From Alterisphingorhabdus sp051668705 (GTDB lineage: Bacteria; Pseudomonadota; Alphaproteobacteria; Sphingomonadales; Sphingomonadaceae): a stretch of 64,000 bases of DNA. The notes beneath the pieces were generated by a model, which was given only the letters and a program-made list of their open reading frames with translations, did not search any database and was not told the origin of the DNA. The stretch spans positions 1,488,001 to 1,552,000 of the forward strand of contig NZ_CP196351.1 in the NCBI RefSeq assembly GCF_051668705.1, given 5' to 3'. Below, piece by piece: positions 1 through 9,533 of the stretch. The translations under genes and the position numbers were made by a program. The first letter of the stretch is position 1. Each line of letters opens with the position of its first letter.

Positions 1-293
1 TCACCGCAATGCAGTCGATGCGCTTGGCAGTAATAGCCATTGGCTATGCCGATGGCTATTTGCGGGCCTTTTCAAACAAAGGCCTGTTGCGCTATGAGAA
101 CCAAATACTACCCATTGTTGGCCGCATATCCATGGACCTTAGCATATTGGATATATCCTCTTGCCCACATTTGCAGGAAGGCGATTGGCTAGCGCTTGAT
201 TATGATCTGGTTACCAATGCGCAACTGTCCGGCCTTTCGCAATATGAGCTTCTCACAGGGCTTGGAAAACGGTTCGATCATAATTGGTTCTAG
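1..293 (+). CDS. alr: alanine racemase, C-terminal part (5' end outside window)
   Basis: The reading frame is open from the window edge, and about 97 residues of the C-terminal beta domain are visible. The segment IGYADGY and the later VGRISMD are conserved in PLP-dependent alanine racemases, which make D-alanine for peptidoglycan in the cytoplasm. The PLP lysine lies in the missing N-terminal barrel and cannot be checked. phaR follows after about 120 bp on the same strand. The ATG at 9 is internal to the gene, not its start. Confidence 0.85.
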   Translation, partial: TAMQSMRLAVIAIGYADGYLRAFSNKGLLRYENQILPIVGRISMDLSILDISSCPHLQEGDWLALDYDLVTNAQLSGLSQYELLTGLGKRFDHNWF

Positions 294-414
294 CGCTATG
301 CTGCGCAATAATCGTGCAGCATAGCATTATTTTGTATTTCTCCATCCTTCATGTTGCAGCGCACACAAGAACAATGCTATCATTACAGCAATTAGGAAAT
401 GCACTGGAGCGCTT

Positions 415-999
415 ATGTCCCGCCAAAAAAGCGATGATGATATTATTGTTATCAAAAAATACGCCAATCGCCGCTTATACAATACGCATTCGTCCAGCTA
501 TATAACGCTGGATTTTATTGCCAGTTTGATAAAAGAAAACAAAGATTTCAAAGTTATAGATGCCAAGAGCGGTGAAGATATAACGCGCAATATTCTCACC
601 CAGATTATTATGGATCAGGAAAGTGGTGAGGAGCAGATGCTGCCGACCAGCTTCCTGCGCCAGCTTATCGGCATGTATGGCAATTCGTTACAGGCTATAA
701 TGCCCAGCTATCTTGAGGCCTCAATGGACAGCCTTAAGGACAATCAAAAGAAGCTAACTGAATCCATGGGTGGTTCGCTGAACAATAACCTTTTTGCGCA
801 AATTGCTCGTCAAAATATGGCGATGTTCGAAGCGGCCAGCAGCGCTTTCAAAATGCAGAAACGTTCTTCTGGATCGCGGTATAATAATAAGGCGGCACCA
901 ACAAGCACACCATCCACTGGTTCTGCTGATGAAATTAGCGACCTGAAAAAGCAATTGGCCGATATGCAGGACCAGATTGCAAAAATGTCGAAAGAATAG
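415..999 (+). CDS. phaR: polyhydroxyalkanoate synthesis repressor PhaR
   Basis: A 194-residue protein with the PhaR/PHB-accumulation regulatory N-terminal domain near residues 10-70; IKKYANRRLYNTHSSSYI is the family signature. The middle follows the family pattern (QLIGMYGNSLQAIMPSYLE). The C-terminal 40 residues are serine/threonine-rich and end in a short charged helix. In the family the protein binds DNA and PHA granules and represses phasin and PHA-synthesis genes. GGAG at 404-407 lies seven bases before the ATG and supports this start. proS follows immediately on the same strand. Confidence 0.9.
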   Translation: MSRQKSDDDIIVIKKYANRRLYNTHSSSYITLDFIASLIKENKDFKVIDAKSGEDITRNILTQIIMDQESGEEQMLPTSFLRQLIGMYGNSLQAIMPSYLEASMDSLKDNQKKLTESMGGSLNNNLFAQIARQNMAMFEAASSAFKMQKRSSGSRYNNKAAPTSTPSTGSADEISDLKKQLADMQDQIAKMSKE

Positions 1000-1072
1000 C
1001 GCTTGTTACGCTTCCATATGGTTTGCCAATGCCATATGGGCGAGCAAATTTACGAATAGAAAGCTGATTATA

Positions 1073-2605
1073 GTGTCCAAGAAAAACGCTTTGCCCGTCA
1101 CACGCGCTGACGACTTTGCAAAATGGTATCAGGTCGCCATCGCCGAAGCCGATATGGCCGAAGAGTCCGGTGTCCGCGGTTGTATGATTATGCGCCCATG
1201 GGGCTATGGCATTTGGGAACGGATGCAAAGGTTACTTGATGACCGTATCAAAGCGACTGGTCATGAAAATTGCTATTTTCCGCTCTTTATTCCCTTATCC
1301 TATTTCGCAAAAGAGGCCGAGCATGTTGACGGCTTTGCCAAGGAAATGGCGGTCGTTACGCATCACCGGTTGAAAGCCGGTCCCAAAGGGCTTGATGTCG
1401 ATCCACAGGCAAAACTTGAAGAGCCTCTGGTTGTTCGCCCCACATCAGAAACTGTTATCGGAACAGCATTTGCCAGATGGCTGCAAAGCTGGCGCGATCT
1501 GCCTATCAAAATAAACCAATGGGCCAATGTTGTCCGCTGGGAAATGCGCACTCGCATGTTTTTGCGGACCAGTGAGTTTCTTTGGCAGGAAGGCCATACC
1601 GCGCATGCCAATGAGCAAGAAGCCGTTGATGAAACATTGATGATTTTGGAAATGTATCGCCAATTTGCGCAGGACGATCTGGCCATGCCGGTTGTGGCAG
1701 GTGAAAAGCCAGAAAATGAGCGGTTCCCTGGCGCGGTATCAACCTATTCGATTGAAGCGATGATGCAGGATGGCAAAGCGTTGCAAGCCGGAACATCGCA
1801 CTATCTGGGCACCAATTTCAGCGAGGCGCAAAATATCCGTTATCAGGATAAAGAAGGGCAATTCCAATTTGCACACACCACCAGCTGGGGTGTTTCCACA
1901 CGCATGGTTGGCGGCGTCATCATGTCGCATGGCGATGATGATGGTTTACGCATTCCGCCACGTATTGCGCCTTATCAAGTCGTGATTATCCCCATGTTAC
2001 GGGATAAGCCGGAAGACGAGGCCTTGCTGGAATATTGCAAAAGCATAAGCCATTCTATTGCAGCCGCCAATAGCTTGGGTGAACCTGTTCGCGTTCACCT
2101 TGACAGCCGCAGCGGGAAGGCTGCGCAGAAGCGTTGGGCATGGGTTAAAAAGGGCGCGCCGTTGATTTTGGAAATTGGTGGGCGTGATGCAGAGGGCGGC
2201 AATGTAACGCTGTTGAACCGCTGTGATCTTTATCAGGAAAATGGCAAATTGGCTTCGCAGCTCATTGCTAAAAACGATATTGCACAAACTGTTGCTGGCC
2301 TATTGAGTGATATTCAAGAGCAGCTTTTTAATGAGGCCAAGGCGCGGACAGAAAGCAATATCCGTTCTGATATTGATACCCTCGACGCGCTGGATGCGTT
2401 CTTTAAAGCCGACAAACATGCAGGATGGTTGGAAGTCAGCTGGTCCAAGCCGACTGGCGAAGCATTGCTTGCAGTCGAGGAACAGCTTAAGGCGCGCAAA
2501 CTGACATTGCGCAATGTGCCCAGCGGCAAGGAAAGCGCCGAAGGTACTTGTATATTCTCCGGCAATCCAGCTGTTGAGCGCATTCTGGTAGGGCGGTCTT
2601 ATTAA
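1073..2605 (+). CDS. proS: prolyl-tRNA synthetase
   Basis: Class II aminoacyl-tRNA synthetase charging tRNA-Pro in the cytoplasm. Motif 2 lies around WANVVRWEMRTRMFLRTSEF, and the C-terminal anticodon-binding domain follows at about residue 290. The shorter length (about 511 aa) without the bacterial insertion domain, and the DFAKWYQ start, point to the archaeal/eukaryotic-like ProRS form. The frame is open back to 977, but that extension overlaps phaR and does not look protein-like. I therefore place the start at the GTG at 1073, which gives an N-terminus SKKNALPVTRADDF after Met. The Shine-Dalgarno sequence there is weak, so the start is uncertain. Confidence 0.88.
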   Translation: MSKKNALPVTRADDFAKWYQVAIAEADMAEESGVRGCMIMRPWGYGIWERMQRLLDDRIKATGHENCYFPLFIPLSYFAKEAEHVDGFAKEMAVVTHHRLKAGPKGLDVDPQAKLEEPLVVRPTSETVIGTAFARWLQSWRDLPIKINQWANVVRWEMRTRMFLRTSEFLWQEGHTAHANEQEAVDETLMILEMYRQFAQDDLAMPVVAGEKPENERFPGAVSTYSIEAMMQDGKALQAGTSHYLGTNFSEAQNIRYQDKEGQFQFAHTTSWGVSTRMVGGVIMSHGDDDGLRIPPRIAPYQVVIIPMLRDKPEDEALLEYCKSISHSIAAANSLGEPVRVHLDSRSGKAAQKRWAWVKKGAPLILEIGGRDAEGGNVTLLNRCDLYQENGKLASQLIAKNDIAQTVAGLLSDIQEQLFNEAKARTESNIRSDIDTLDALDAFFKADKHAGWLEVSWSKPTGEALLAVEEQLKARKLTLRNVPSGKESAEGTCIFSGNPAVERILVGRSY

Positions 2606-2652
2606 TAAAGTGACCTCATATTTTGCCCGCTAAGCACTCATCAAACACAGTC

Positions 2653-4968
2653 ATGCCAACTGCTAAACAGGTTCTGGCGTTCATCGAAAAATCCGACGAG
2701 CCTGCCGGAAAGCGAGAGATTGCACGGCACTTCAGGTTGCGCGGTGCAGAGAAAATTGCATTAAAAGCCTTATTGAAAGATATGGCCGACCAAGGCTTGA
2801 TCGACAGCGCGCCGGGTAGAGCCTTTCACAAAATGGGCGGCATCCCGCGCGTGACGGTGCTGCGCATCATTGATATTGAGGAAGGCCCTGTCGCCGTCCC
2901 CGATAATTGGCAGGCAGATACACCAATTCCCAAATTGCGGATCGTTGAGCGGGATAAGCGTAGCGCTTTAACCAAAGGCGACCGTATCTTGGCCCGTACG
3001 GAAGAACGCGGCGGGGGCTGGATTGCGCACCCCATGAAAAAGCTGCAAGCAAGTTCAGAGCTAGCATTGGGAGTTCTGGAAAAGGACAGAAATGGCAAAT
3101 TACTATTGGTCCAAACCGATAAGACCAAAAGATATGAGCTGCCTGTCTCTGATGCTGGTGAGGCAAAAATAGGGCAATTGGTCGAAGCTGAAACCAAAGG
3201 TCCGCGCGGCCGTCAGCGAGCCTATATACGCAATATCATCGGCAACCCTATGCAACCCGGGTCTTATTCGACAATCGCCATCCACAAATTTGATATTCCC
3301 GCAACATTTACTGATACGATAATGAAAGAGGCGGAGATTGTCGCCAACTGGCCCTTGGACCCAGCCATTAGGGAAGATTTGCGTGACCTGCCTTTCATCG
3401 CGATTGATCCTGAAGATGCGCGCGATCATGATGATGCTATATGGGCAAAAGCCGATGATGATGCTGACAATATGGGCGGCTTCCTGCTCAAAGTCGCCAT
3501 TGCCGATGTCAGCCATTATGTTCGCCCTGGCTCTGCGCTAGACAAGTCCGCAAGACAGCGCGGCAACAGTGTCTATTTTCCTGATCAAGTGGTGCCCATG
3601 CTGCCCATGCGATTGTCGGCCGATATATGCTCGCTAAAACAGGGTGAAGACCGTGCAGCCATGGTTTGCCATATGCAAATTGATGCTCAAGGCAATATTC
3701 TGGCATGGCGGTTTAGCAAAGCCATTGTGCAGCTTACGCATAATGTGGCCTATGAAGATGCACAGGCACAATTTGATCAGGGCAAAAGCACATTGGCCAA
3801 GCAGGTTCTTACACCTTTATGGCATTGCTGGGCCTTGCTGAAAAAAGCACGCGCTCGGCGTCAGCCGCTCGACCTTGATCTGCCCGAAAGGAAAGTCCAA
3901 CTCGATGAAGATGGCAAGATAGCGGGCATTAGCACGAAGGAGAGGTTGGACGTTCATCGTCTTGTTGAGGATATGATGATCGCAGCCAATGTCGCTGCGG
4001 CCAAAGCATTGGAAGCGAAGAAGCAGCCAGTCGCCTATCGCGTTCATGAAACACCGGCACGGGAAAAGCTGGTCGCTTTGAAGGAATATCTGGCAACTTT
4101 GAATATCAGCTTCGCCATGGGGCAGGTCATTCAACCCAAAACGTTTAATGGCCTGATGAACAAGGTGCAGGACGAAGACATAAAGCATCTGGTCACCATT
4201 CAGGTGCTGCGAAGCCAGACACAGGCCTATTATGGCCCAACCAATTTAGGCCATTTCGGCTTGTCTTTAGGGCATTATGCGCATTTCACTTCACCCATAA
4301 GGCGCTATGCGGATTTGCTTGTTCATCGCGCTTTGGTCGATGGGTATAATCTGGCCGATGACATCGAAGCCACGGCCAAAAAAGAGTTTGGCAATGCCGG
4401 ATTGCATGACAAAGACAAAGCCAATTTAAGCCCCATATGCGAAGCGATTTCAGGATATGAACGCCGCGCTATGGAAGCTGAGCGGGAAACGACCGACCGC
4501 TATATTGCGGCACATCTCTCAGGCCGCATTGGAGAGGTTTTTGATGTACGGATTACCGGCGTGCAAAAATTCGGGTTTTTCGTGACAACTATAGAGATTG
4601 GCGGGGATGGGCTTGTCCCTGCCTCCACCTTAGGCCGTGAATATTTTCACTATGATGAGACATCACAAGTTCTTACCGGTGAAGTCAGCGATAAAAAATA
4701 TGCCACAGGCCAGCGGCTTAGAATGCGACTAACCCAAGCCAATGCCATTTCCGGCGCTATGACCTTCGCGCCGATAAAAGATGATGAGGAAGATTTTTTT
4801 GCTGGCGATCGTGGCGCCGGAACAGCAAATTTGGGCCAATCACTGGACGATGATCGCGCGCGCCGCAAAGCGCGGCATAAGGCGCGCAACAAGGGTAAGA
4901 GTGGCCCGGGCAAGTCAGGCACATTTCGCCGTGGCAAAAAAGGTAGGCCTGCCAATATCAAGAAATGA
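2653..4968 (+). CDS. rnr: ribonuclease R
   Basis: RNase II superfamily 3'-5' exoribonuclease. In order: an N-terminal winged-helix region (about 1-70), cold-shock/OB domains, an RNB catalytic domain beginning near IAIDPEDARDHDDAIW with its clustered metal-binding aspartates, a C-terminal S1 domain (RIGEVFDVRITGVQKFGFFV), and a lysine/arginine-rich tail typical of RNase R rather than RNase II. It degrades structured RNA in the cytoplasm. The frame also allows a TTG start at 2623; neither start has a clear Shine-Dalgarno. I prefer the ATG at 2653 because the conserved winged helix begins just after it. Confidence 0.9.
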   Translation: MPTAKQVLAFIEKSDEPAGKREIARHFRLRGAEKIALKALLKDMADQGLIDSAPGRAFHKMGGIPRVTVLRIIDIEEGPVAVPDNWQADTPIPKLRIVERDKRSALTKGDRILARTEERGGGWIAHPMKKLQASSELALGVLEKDRNGKLLLVQTDKTKRYELPVSDAGEAKIGQLVEAETKGPRGRQRAYIRNIIGNPMQPGSYSTIAIHKFDIPATFTDTIMKEAEIVANWPLDPAIREDLRDLPFIAIDPEDARDHDDAIWAKADDDADNMGGFLLKVAIADVSHYVRPGSALDKSARQRGNSVYFPDQVVPMLPMRLSADICSLKQGEDRAAMVCHMQIDAQGNILAWRFSKAIVQLTHNVAYEDAQAQFDQGKSTLAKQVLTPLWHCWALLKKARARRQPLDLDLPERKVQLDEDGKIAGISTKERLDVHRLVEDMMIAANVAAAKALEAKKQPVAYRVHETPAREKLVALKEYLATLNISFAMGQVIQPKTFNGLMNKVQDEDIKHLVTIQVLRSQTQAYYGPTNLGHFGLSLGHYAHFTSPIRRYADLLVHRALVDGYNLADDIEATAKKEFGNAGLHDKDKANLSPICEAISGYERRAMEAERETTDRYIAAHLSGRIGEVFDVRITGVQKFGFFVTTIEIGGDGLVPASTLGREYFHYDETSQVLTGEVSDKKYATGQRLRMRLTQANAISGAMTFAPIKDDEEDFFAGDRGAGTANLGQSLDDDRARRKARHKARNKGKSGPGKSGTFRRGKKGRPANIKK

Positions 4969-5112
4969 ATTGGGCATAGTGTCCACTAAAATCAGCAATG
5001 CACAGCTATGCTTTCTGTGCTGCAACATTTTCTTGTTTTGTTAGTGAGCAACCCGCACCCACTTTGAACTGGTAATGATAACCTGTTCTATGCAGGCCCA
5101 TAAAAGGATAAT

Positions 5113-5634
5113 ATGATGTCTCTATTGCCACGCACAAAAACCCCTGATCTTGAACTGCCATTGACACAAGGTGGCACCTTCTCCCTATCAGATAATGATG
5201 CCGAAAATTTCACACTGCTTATTTTCTATCGCGGTAAACACTGCCCAATATGCGGTATTCAGCTCAAAGAGACCCAGCAGCAATTGGATGAACTCGCAAA
5301 GCGGGGCATTAAAGCTGTGGCCATCAGCATGGATGACAAAGAGCGTGCGGAAGATTCTGCAAAGTCATGGGGCATTGATAATCTGCCATTGGCTTATGGT
5401 TTGAATGAAGAACAAGCCCGCAGCTATGGTTTGTATATTTCAGAAGGCATTAGCGAAAAAGAACCTGCACGCTTTTCAGAGCCTGGCATGTTTCTGGTTC
5501 GCCCTGATCAGTCACTATATTTTGCAAGTGTGCAGACCATGCCATTCACTCGCCCTGCACTGAATGCTCTGCTAATGGGCATCGATTATGCATTGAAAAA
5601 CGACTATCCGGCACGTGGAGAAGTGGCTGCTTAG
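5113..5634 (+). CDS. peroxiredoxin-like AhpC/TSA family protein
   Basis: A 173-residue thioredoxin-fold protein with a redox-active CPIC motif in FYRGKHCPICGIQL near residue 50. The fold continues through AVAISMDDKERAEDSAK and GMFLVRPD. Such proteins reduce peroxides or disulphides using thiols; the exact substrate cannot be told from sequence. There is no signal peptide, so it is probably cytoplasmic. AAAGGA just upstream supports the ATG at 5113. It looks monocistronic, with a strong terminator directly downstream. Confidence 0.8.
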   Translation: MMSLLPRTKTPDLELPLTQGGTFSLSDNDAENFTLLIFYRGKHCPICGIQLKETQQQLDELAKRGIKAVAISMDDKERAEDSAKSWGIDNLPLAYGLNEEQARSYGLYISEGISEKEPARFSEPGMFLVRPDQSLYFASVQTMPFTRPALNALLMGIDYALKNDYPARGEVAA

Positions 5635-5666
5635 TTAAAGTTTCGGCATATGTCCGTACAACAGTT

Positions 5667-5708
5667 ACGGCGCTGGCTCTTCTCCATGGGGTCAGCGCCG
5701 TTTTCTTT
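5667..5708 (+). terminator. rho-independent terminator of the peroxiredoxin-like gene
   Basis: A nine-base inverted repeat (ACGGCGCTG at 5667-5675 and CAGCGCCGT at 5693-5701) is followed by TTTCTTTT. The T run lies only on the plus-strand side, so the terminator serves the plus-strand gene and not the convergent usp gene. Confidence 0.85.
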
Positions 5709-5719
5709 TGTGTATAAGA

Positions 5720-6178
5720 TCAGCTCAGCCGGTCAATTTCTTCATTTGATAAAGACCCAGGAATCACCATGACAGGGCAGGGCAGTGCACCCGCGGAGGC
5801 CGCAGCAAAATGCGCAACCAATGGGCCTGGAGCACCCGTAGCCGCAGCGCCCAAAACCAAAGCGGCGACATCTTTATGTTCCTTAAGAAAGCCCTTTAGC
5901 ATCTCCACTGCATCACCATGCATGACAGATATTGCCGGCCTTTGCCCTGACTGGTTAAAATAATCGCCAGCTGCTCCGGCAACCAAAGCCTCTGCTCTGC
6001 GTTCGGCTTCGTCTTCGATAGTCGCTTGAACAGCGCCCCAGGCAACAAACTGTTCTTTAGGAACCAATGCCAAGATATGCACAACTCCGCTGGTCTTTGC
6101 AGCACGTCGCATCGCGAAGCGTAAAGCTATTCTCGCTTCATCTGTTTCATCGATAACCGCCAGATATTTGCGTAACAT
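5720..6178 (-). CDS. universal stress protein, UspA family
   Basis: A 152-residue single-domain USP. It starts with the beta strand YLAVIDETDEARIALRFA and ends with the nucleotide-binding glycine-rich stretch, here in the form LGAAATGAPGPLVAHF, followed by LPCPVMVIPGSL. USPs are small cytoplasmic nucleotide-binding proteins induced by stress; no specific role is apparent. GGGGG just upstream of the start can act as a ribosome site. It is convergent with the peroxiredoxin-like gene and divergent from pdhC. Confidence 0.85.
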   Translation of the reverse strand: MLRKYLAVIDETDEARIALRFAMRRAAKTSGVVHILALVPKEQFVAWGAVQATIEDEAERRAEALVAGAAGDYFNQSGQRPAISVMHGDAVEMLKGFLKEHKDVAALVLGAAATGAPGPLVAHFAAASAGALPCPVMVIPGSLSNEEIDRLS

Positions 6179-6305
6179 ATCAACCCCCGCATCCGCAAAG
6201 TAAGAATTTGCGCCATTTTTTCTGGATTAGCAAGCAATATACACTTGACCGCACCCCCCTAAAAATCGCAAATGAGCATTCAGGTTTTTATCCCCAAGAG
6301 GTCTC

Positions 6306-7616
6306 ATGGCTGTTGAAATTAAAATGCCCGCTCTTTCTCCAACTATGGAGGAAGGCACTCTCGCTAAATGGCTACTCAAAGAAGGCGATGAAGTCGTCTC
6401 CGGCGATATTATGGCTGAAATCGAAACCGATAAGGCCACTATGGAATTTGAAGCCGTTGATGAAGGCATTATTGCCAAAATTCTCGTACCCGAAGGTTCG
6501 GAAAATGTCGCAGTTGGAACCGTCATCGCTATTTTGGCGGAAGATGGCGAAAGCACGGACGATGCAGTTGCTGCTATGTCTGGTAAAAGCGCTGCGCCAG
6601 AACCGGCTAAAGCCGAAGCACAATCCTCTGCTTCTGAAGAAAAGCCGGTAGAAGAAAAAATAGTCGCGGGTGAGACTTCTAATGCAACTTCCACCACTGG
6701 AACCAGTTCCCAAAAAGATGGTCGCGTTAAAGCCAGTCCACTTGCACGGCGCATTGCATCGAACAAAGGTGTTGATCTTGCAGCCGTAACAGGCACGGGT
6801 CCGAAAGGGCGTATTGTTAAGGCAGATGTTGAAGGCTTTACACCGGACGCTGCGGCAAAAGCACCCGCAGCAGCAGTCACAAGCACCAGTGCCGCTCCGG
6901 CAGAAACCAAGCCGTTTACGACAGACATTCCGCATAGTTCAGAAAAGCTCAACAATGTGCGCAAGGTTATTGCGCGTCGCTTGACCGAAGCGAAGCAGAC
7001 TGTCCCGCATATTTATCTAACAGTAAATATTCAGCTCGATGCGCTGCTAAAATTGCGCGGCCAGCTCAATAGTGCACTGGAATCAAAAGGCATTAAGCTC
7101 TCAGTCAATGACCTGCTCATCAAAGCATTGGCAAAAGCACTTATGGAAGTGCCGAAATGCAATGTCAGCTTTGCTGGTGATCAGCTTATCACTTATGAAC
7201 GGGCCGATATATCGGTCGCCGTGGCTGCCCCTTCTGGTCTGATCACGCCGATCATCAAAGAGGCCGATACCAAGTCGCTTTCAGCAATTTCTACAGAGAT
7301 GAAGGAATTGGCCGGCAAAGCGCGTGAAGGCAAATTGCAGCCGCATGAATATCAAGGTGGTACTGCCAGCATTTCCAATATGGGTATGTTTGGCATCAGC
7401 CAGTTCGATGCCGTTATCAACCCGCCACAAGGCATGATTTTGGCGGTTGGGGCAGGGGAGAAACGCCCCGCAGTGATTGACGATTCTCTGCAAATCGCCA
7501 CCATGATGGGCGTGACCGGCAGCTTTGATCATCGCTCCATTGACGGTGCAGATGGCGCGCAGCTTATGAAAGCGCTTAAAGATTTGATCGAAAACCCAAT
7601 GGGACTGGTGGCGTAA
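6306..7616 (+). CDS. pdhC: pyruvate dehydrogenase complex E2, dihydrolipoamide acetyltransferase
   Basis: A 436-residue E2 subunit. It has an N-terminal lipoyl domain with the lipoylated lysine K43 in IETDKATMEFE, an Ala/Pro/Glu-rich linker, an E3-binding domain at about 140-178 (ASPLARRIASNKGVDL), and the catalytic core with H409 and D413 in FDHRSIDGADG. It moves the acetyl group to CoA in the pyruvate dehydrogenase complex. AAGAGG lies just before the ATG. lpd starts one base after the stop codon, so E2 and E3 form an operon. The E1 genes are not upstream here and must lie elsewhere. Confidence 0.93.
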   Translation: MAVEIKMPALSPTMEEGTLAKWLLKEGDEVVSGDIMAEIETDKATMEFEAVDEGIIAKILVPEGSENVAVGTVIAILAEDGESTDDAVAAMSGKSAAPEPAKAEAQSSASEEKPVEEKIVAGETSNATSTTGTSSQKDGRVKASPLARRIASNKGVDLAAVTGTGPKGRIVKADVEGFTPDAAAKAPAAAVTSTSAAPAETKPFTTDIPHSSEKLNNVRKVIARRLTEAKQTVPHIYLTVNIQLDALLKLRGQLNSALESKGIKLSVNDLLIKALAKALMEVPKCNVSFAGDQLITYERADISVAVAAPSGLITPIIKEADTKSLSAISTEMKELAGKAREGKLQPHEYQGGTASISNMGMFGISQFDAVINPPQGMILAVGAGEKRPAVIDDSLQIATMMGVTGSFDHRSIDGADGAQLMKALKDLIENPMGLVA

Positions 7617-9011
7617 ATGTCTGAAAAATTTGATCTTGTTGTACTCGGCTCTGGGCCGGGTGGATATGTCGCTGCCATACGCGCTGCACAGCTTAAAATG
7701 AAAGTCGCCATTGTAGAGCGTGAGCGACTGGGCGGCATTTGCCTCAATTGGGGGTGCATCCCGACAAAAGCACTGCTGCGCACATCTGAAATCTTCCATT
7801 ATATGAGCCATGCCGATAGCTATGGTTTGAAGGTGGAAAAGGCGAGTTTTGAGCTTGAAAAAGTGGTCAAACGCTCGCGCGGTGTATCAGGTCAGCTTAA
7901 TGCGGGTGTCAAAGGCCTGATGAAAAAGAACAAGATCACCGTTGTCGAAGGTACTGGCAAGCTGACTGCACCGGGCAAATTATCGGTCACTCAGGGCGAT
8001 CAGGTGCGGGAGTTGGAAGCTCCGGAAATATTGGTGGCCACTGGTGCACGCGCGCGCGACCTTCCTTTCGCTCAGGCCGATGGCAAGCGTATCTGGACCT
8101 ATCGCCACGCAATGACGCCCGAAACTATGCCAGAAAAATTGCTGGTTATCGGCTCAGGTGCCATTGGTGTAGAGTTTGCCAGCTTCTATAGTGATATGGG
8201 CGCAGATGTGACCATCGTTGAGATGCTGGATCGTATTTTGCCAGTCGAAGATGCTGATATCAGTGCACATATGGAAAAAACCCTCAAAAAACAGGGCATG
8301 ACCATATTGACCGGTGCGGGTGTTGAAGAGCTGAAAAGTGATGGCAAGACCGTCACTGCTAAGATTAAGACCAAGCAAGGCAAGGTGGAAACACAGCAAT
8401 TTAGCCATGCAATTATTGCTATTGGTATTGTCCCCAACACCAATGATATTGGGCTTGAAGAACTGGGCATCGAAACCGACCGCGGACATATCAAGGTCGA
8501 TGGCTATGGTCGCACCAATGTTCCCGGCATCCGCGCAATTGGTGATGTCACCGGCCCGCCATGGCTCGCGCATAAAGCCAGCCATGAAGGCGTTGTGGCT
8601 ATTGAGCATATCGCCGGCAATAATCCTCACCCCTTCGAAACATGGAATATCCCTGGCTGCACCTATTCACGGCCACAAGTCGCATCGGTTGGACTGACAG
8701 AAGCGAAGGCCAAAGAAGCTGGCCATAAGATCAAAATCGGCAATTTCCCCTTTATCGGCAATGGCAAAGCAATTGCTTTGGGCGAAGCCGATGGCTTTAT
8801 CAAAACCGTATTTGATGCAGAGACGGGCGAATTATTGGGCGCGCATATGATTGGCGCAGAAGTCACAGAACTGATCCAAGGCTATGCCATTGCGCGTCAG
8901 TTGGAGAGCACAGAAGAAGATTTAATGCACACAATCTTCCCGCACCCGACATTGAGCGAAATGATGCATGAGTCGGTGTTATCAGCCTATGGCAAAGCGC
9001 TCCATTTCTAG
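7617..9011 (+). CDS. lpdA: dihydrolipoyl dehydrogenase (E3)
   Basis: A 464-residue FAD-dependent pyridine nucleotide-disulphide oxidoreductase. An N-terminal FAD-binding GSGPGGYVAAIRAAQ comes first, then the redox disulphide C42/C47 in GGICLNWGCIPTKALL. The NAD-binding motif is GSGAIGVEFASFY, and the C-terminal dimerisation domain carries the catalytic His in FPHPTLSEMMHES. It reoxidises E2 lipoamide. It directly abuts pdhC and so serves the pyruvate complex. No terminator is obvious downstream. Confidence 0.94.
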   Translation: MSEKFDLVVLGSGPGGYVAAIRAAQLKMKVAIVERERLGGICLNWGCIPTKALLRTSEIFHYMSHADSYGLKVEKASFELEKVVKRSRGVSGQLNAGVKGLMKKNKITVVEGTGKLTAPGKLSVTQGDQVRELEAPEILVATGARARDLPFAQADGKRIWTYRHAMTPETMPEKLLVIGSGAIGVEFASFYSDMGADVTIVEMLDRILPVEDADISAHMEKTLKKQGMTILTGAGVEELKSDGKTVTAKIKTKQGKVETQQFSHAIIAIGIVPNTNDIGLEELGIETDRGHIKVDGYGRTNVPGIRAIGDVTGPPWLAHKASHEGVVAIEHIAGNNPHPFETWNIPGCTYSRPQVASVGLTEAKAKEAGHKIKIGNFPFIGNGKAIALGEADGFIKTVFDAETGELLGAHMIGAEVTELIQGYAIARQLESTEEDLMHTIFPHPTLSEMMHESVLSAYGKALHF

Positions 9012-9161
9012 GCTTTTCCAATCAAACTTGCGTTAAAGGGTTTGTATAAATTCTTGATAAGAATGTATTTTCTTACTCATTTCTCTGAGAAGTAAAATAA
9101 CCCCACACATATGGAACTTTCCAGTGAAAAGGAGTAATATGTACGGAGAAGGGGATATAAA

Positions 9162-9494
9162 ATGATAATAGCAAGCGCTCTTTTTCTTTTTATTGTTCAG
9201 GCAGAAGACATTGAAAAAAGCCGGATAAAACTGGCTAACTGCGTTGCCAAGGTAACGATAGAGCATATTGGCAAAAAGACACCCAAGCCTCTTTTCGAAG
9301 ATGCAGCCAGATCGTCCTGTGCCAAGGAAAAAGCAAAGTATATATCGTCAATTAAAGCTGATGAAATCAAATTTGGCGCCTCTGAAGATGAAGCAAGCGA
9401 ATATGCCTCTGAAGAAGCAGAGAACGTCGTAGATTCATACATAAATGGCTATGATGACTATTTGGAAACTAACACCATTCCAGCTCTCGAATAG
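9162..9494 (+). CDS. small exported acidic protein of unknown function
   Basis: A 110-residue protein that I do not recognise. It has a short hydrophobic N-terminus (IIASALFLFIVQAED) consistent with a signal peptide. The mature part is rich in Glu, Asp, Ala and Lys with two cysteines (near 27 and 53), and the C-terminal half is strongly acidic and helical. GGAGAAGGG eight or so bases before the ATG is a very good ribosome site, which supports a real gene. It is convergent with the cupin gene downstream. Confidence 0.6.
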   Translation: MIIASALFLFIVQAEDIEKSRIKLANCVAKVTIEHIGKKTPKPLFEDAARSSCAKEKAKYISSIKADEIKFGASEDEASEYASEEAENVVDSYINGYDDYLETNTIPALE

Positions 9495-9533
9495 TCAGCT
9501 CAAGCATTCGCTATAGACGAAAACATATAAGCG

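Noticed and set aside
977..1072. Longer N-terminus for prolyl-tRNA synthetase
   Set aside because: It would overlap phaR and encode a non-conserved Cys/Trp-rich stretch; the GTG at 1073 fits the family start.
6208..6964. Open frames opposite and beside pdhC (6208-6651 plus; 6227-6964 minus)
   Set aside because: They overlap the lipoyl domain and linker of pdhC in other frames and show no domain or ribosome site; they come from the Ala/Glu-rich codon pattern.
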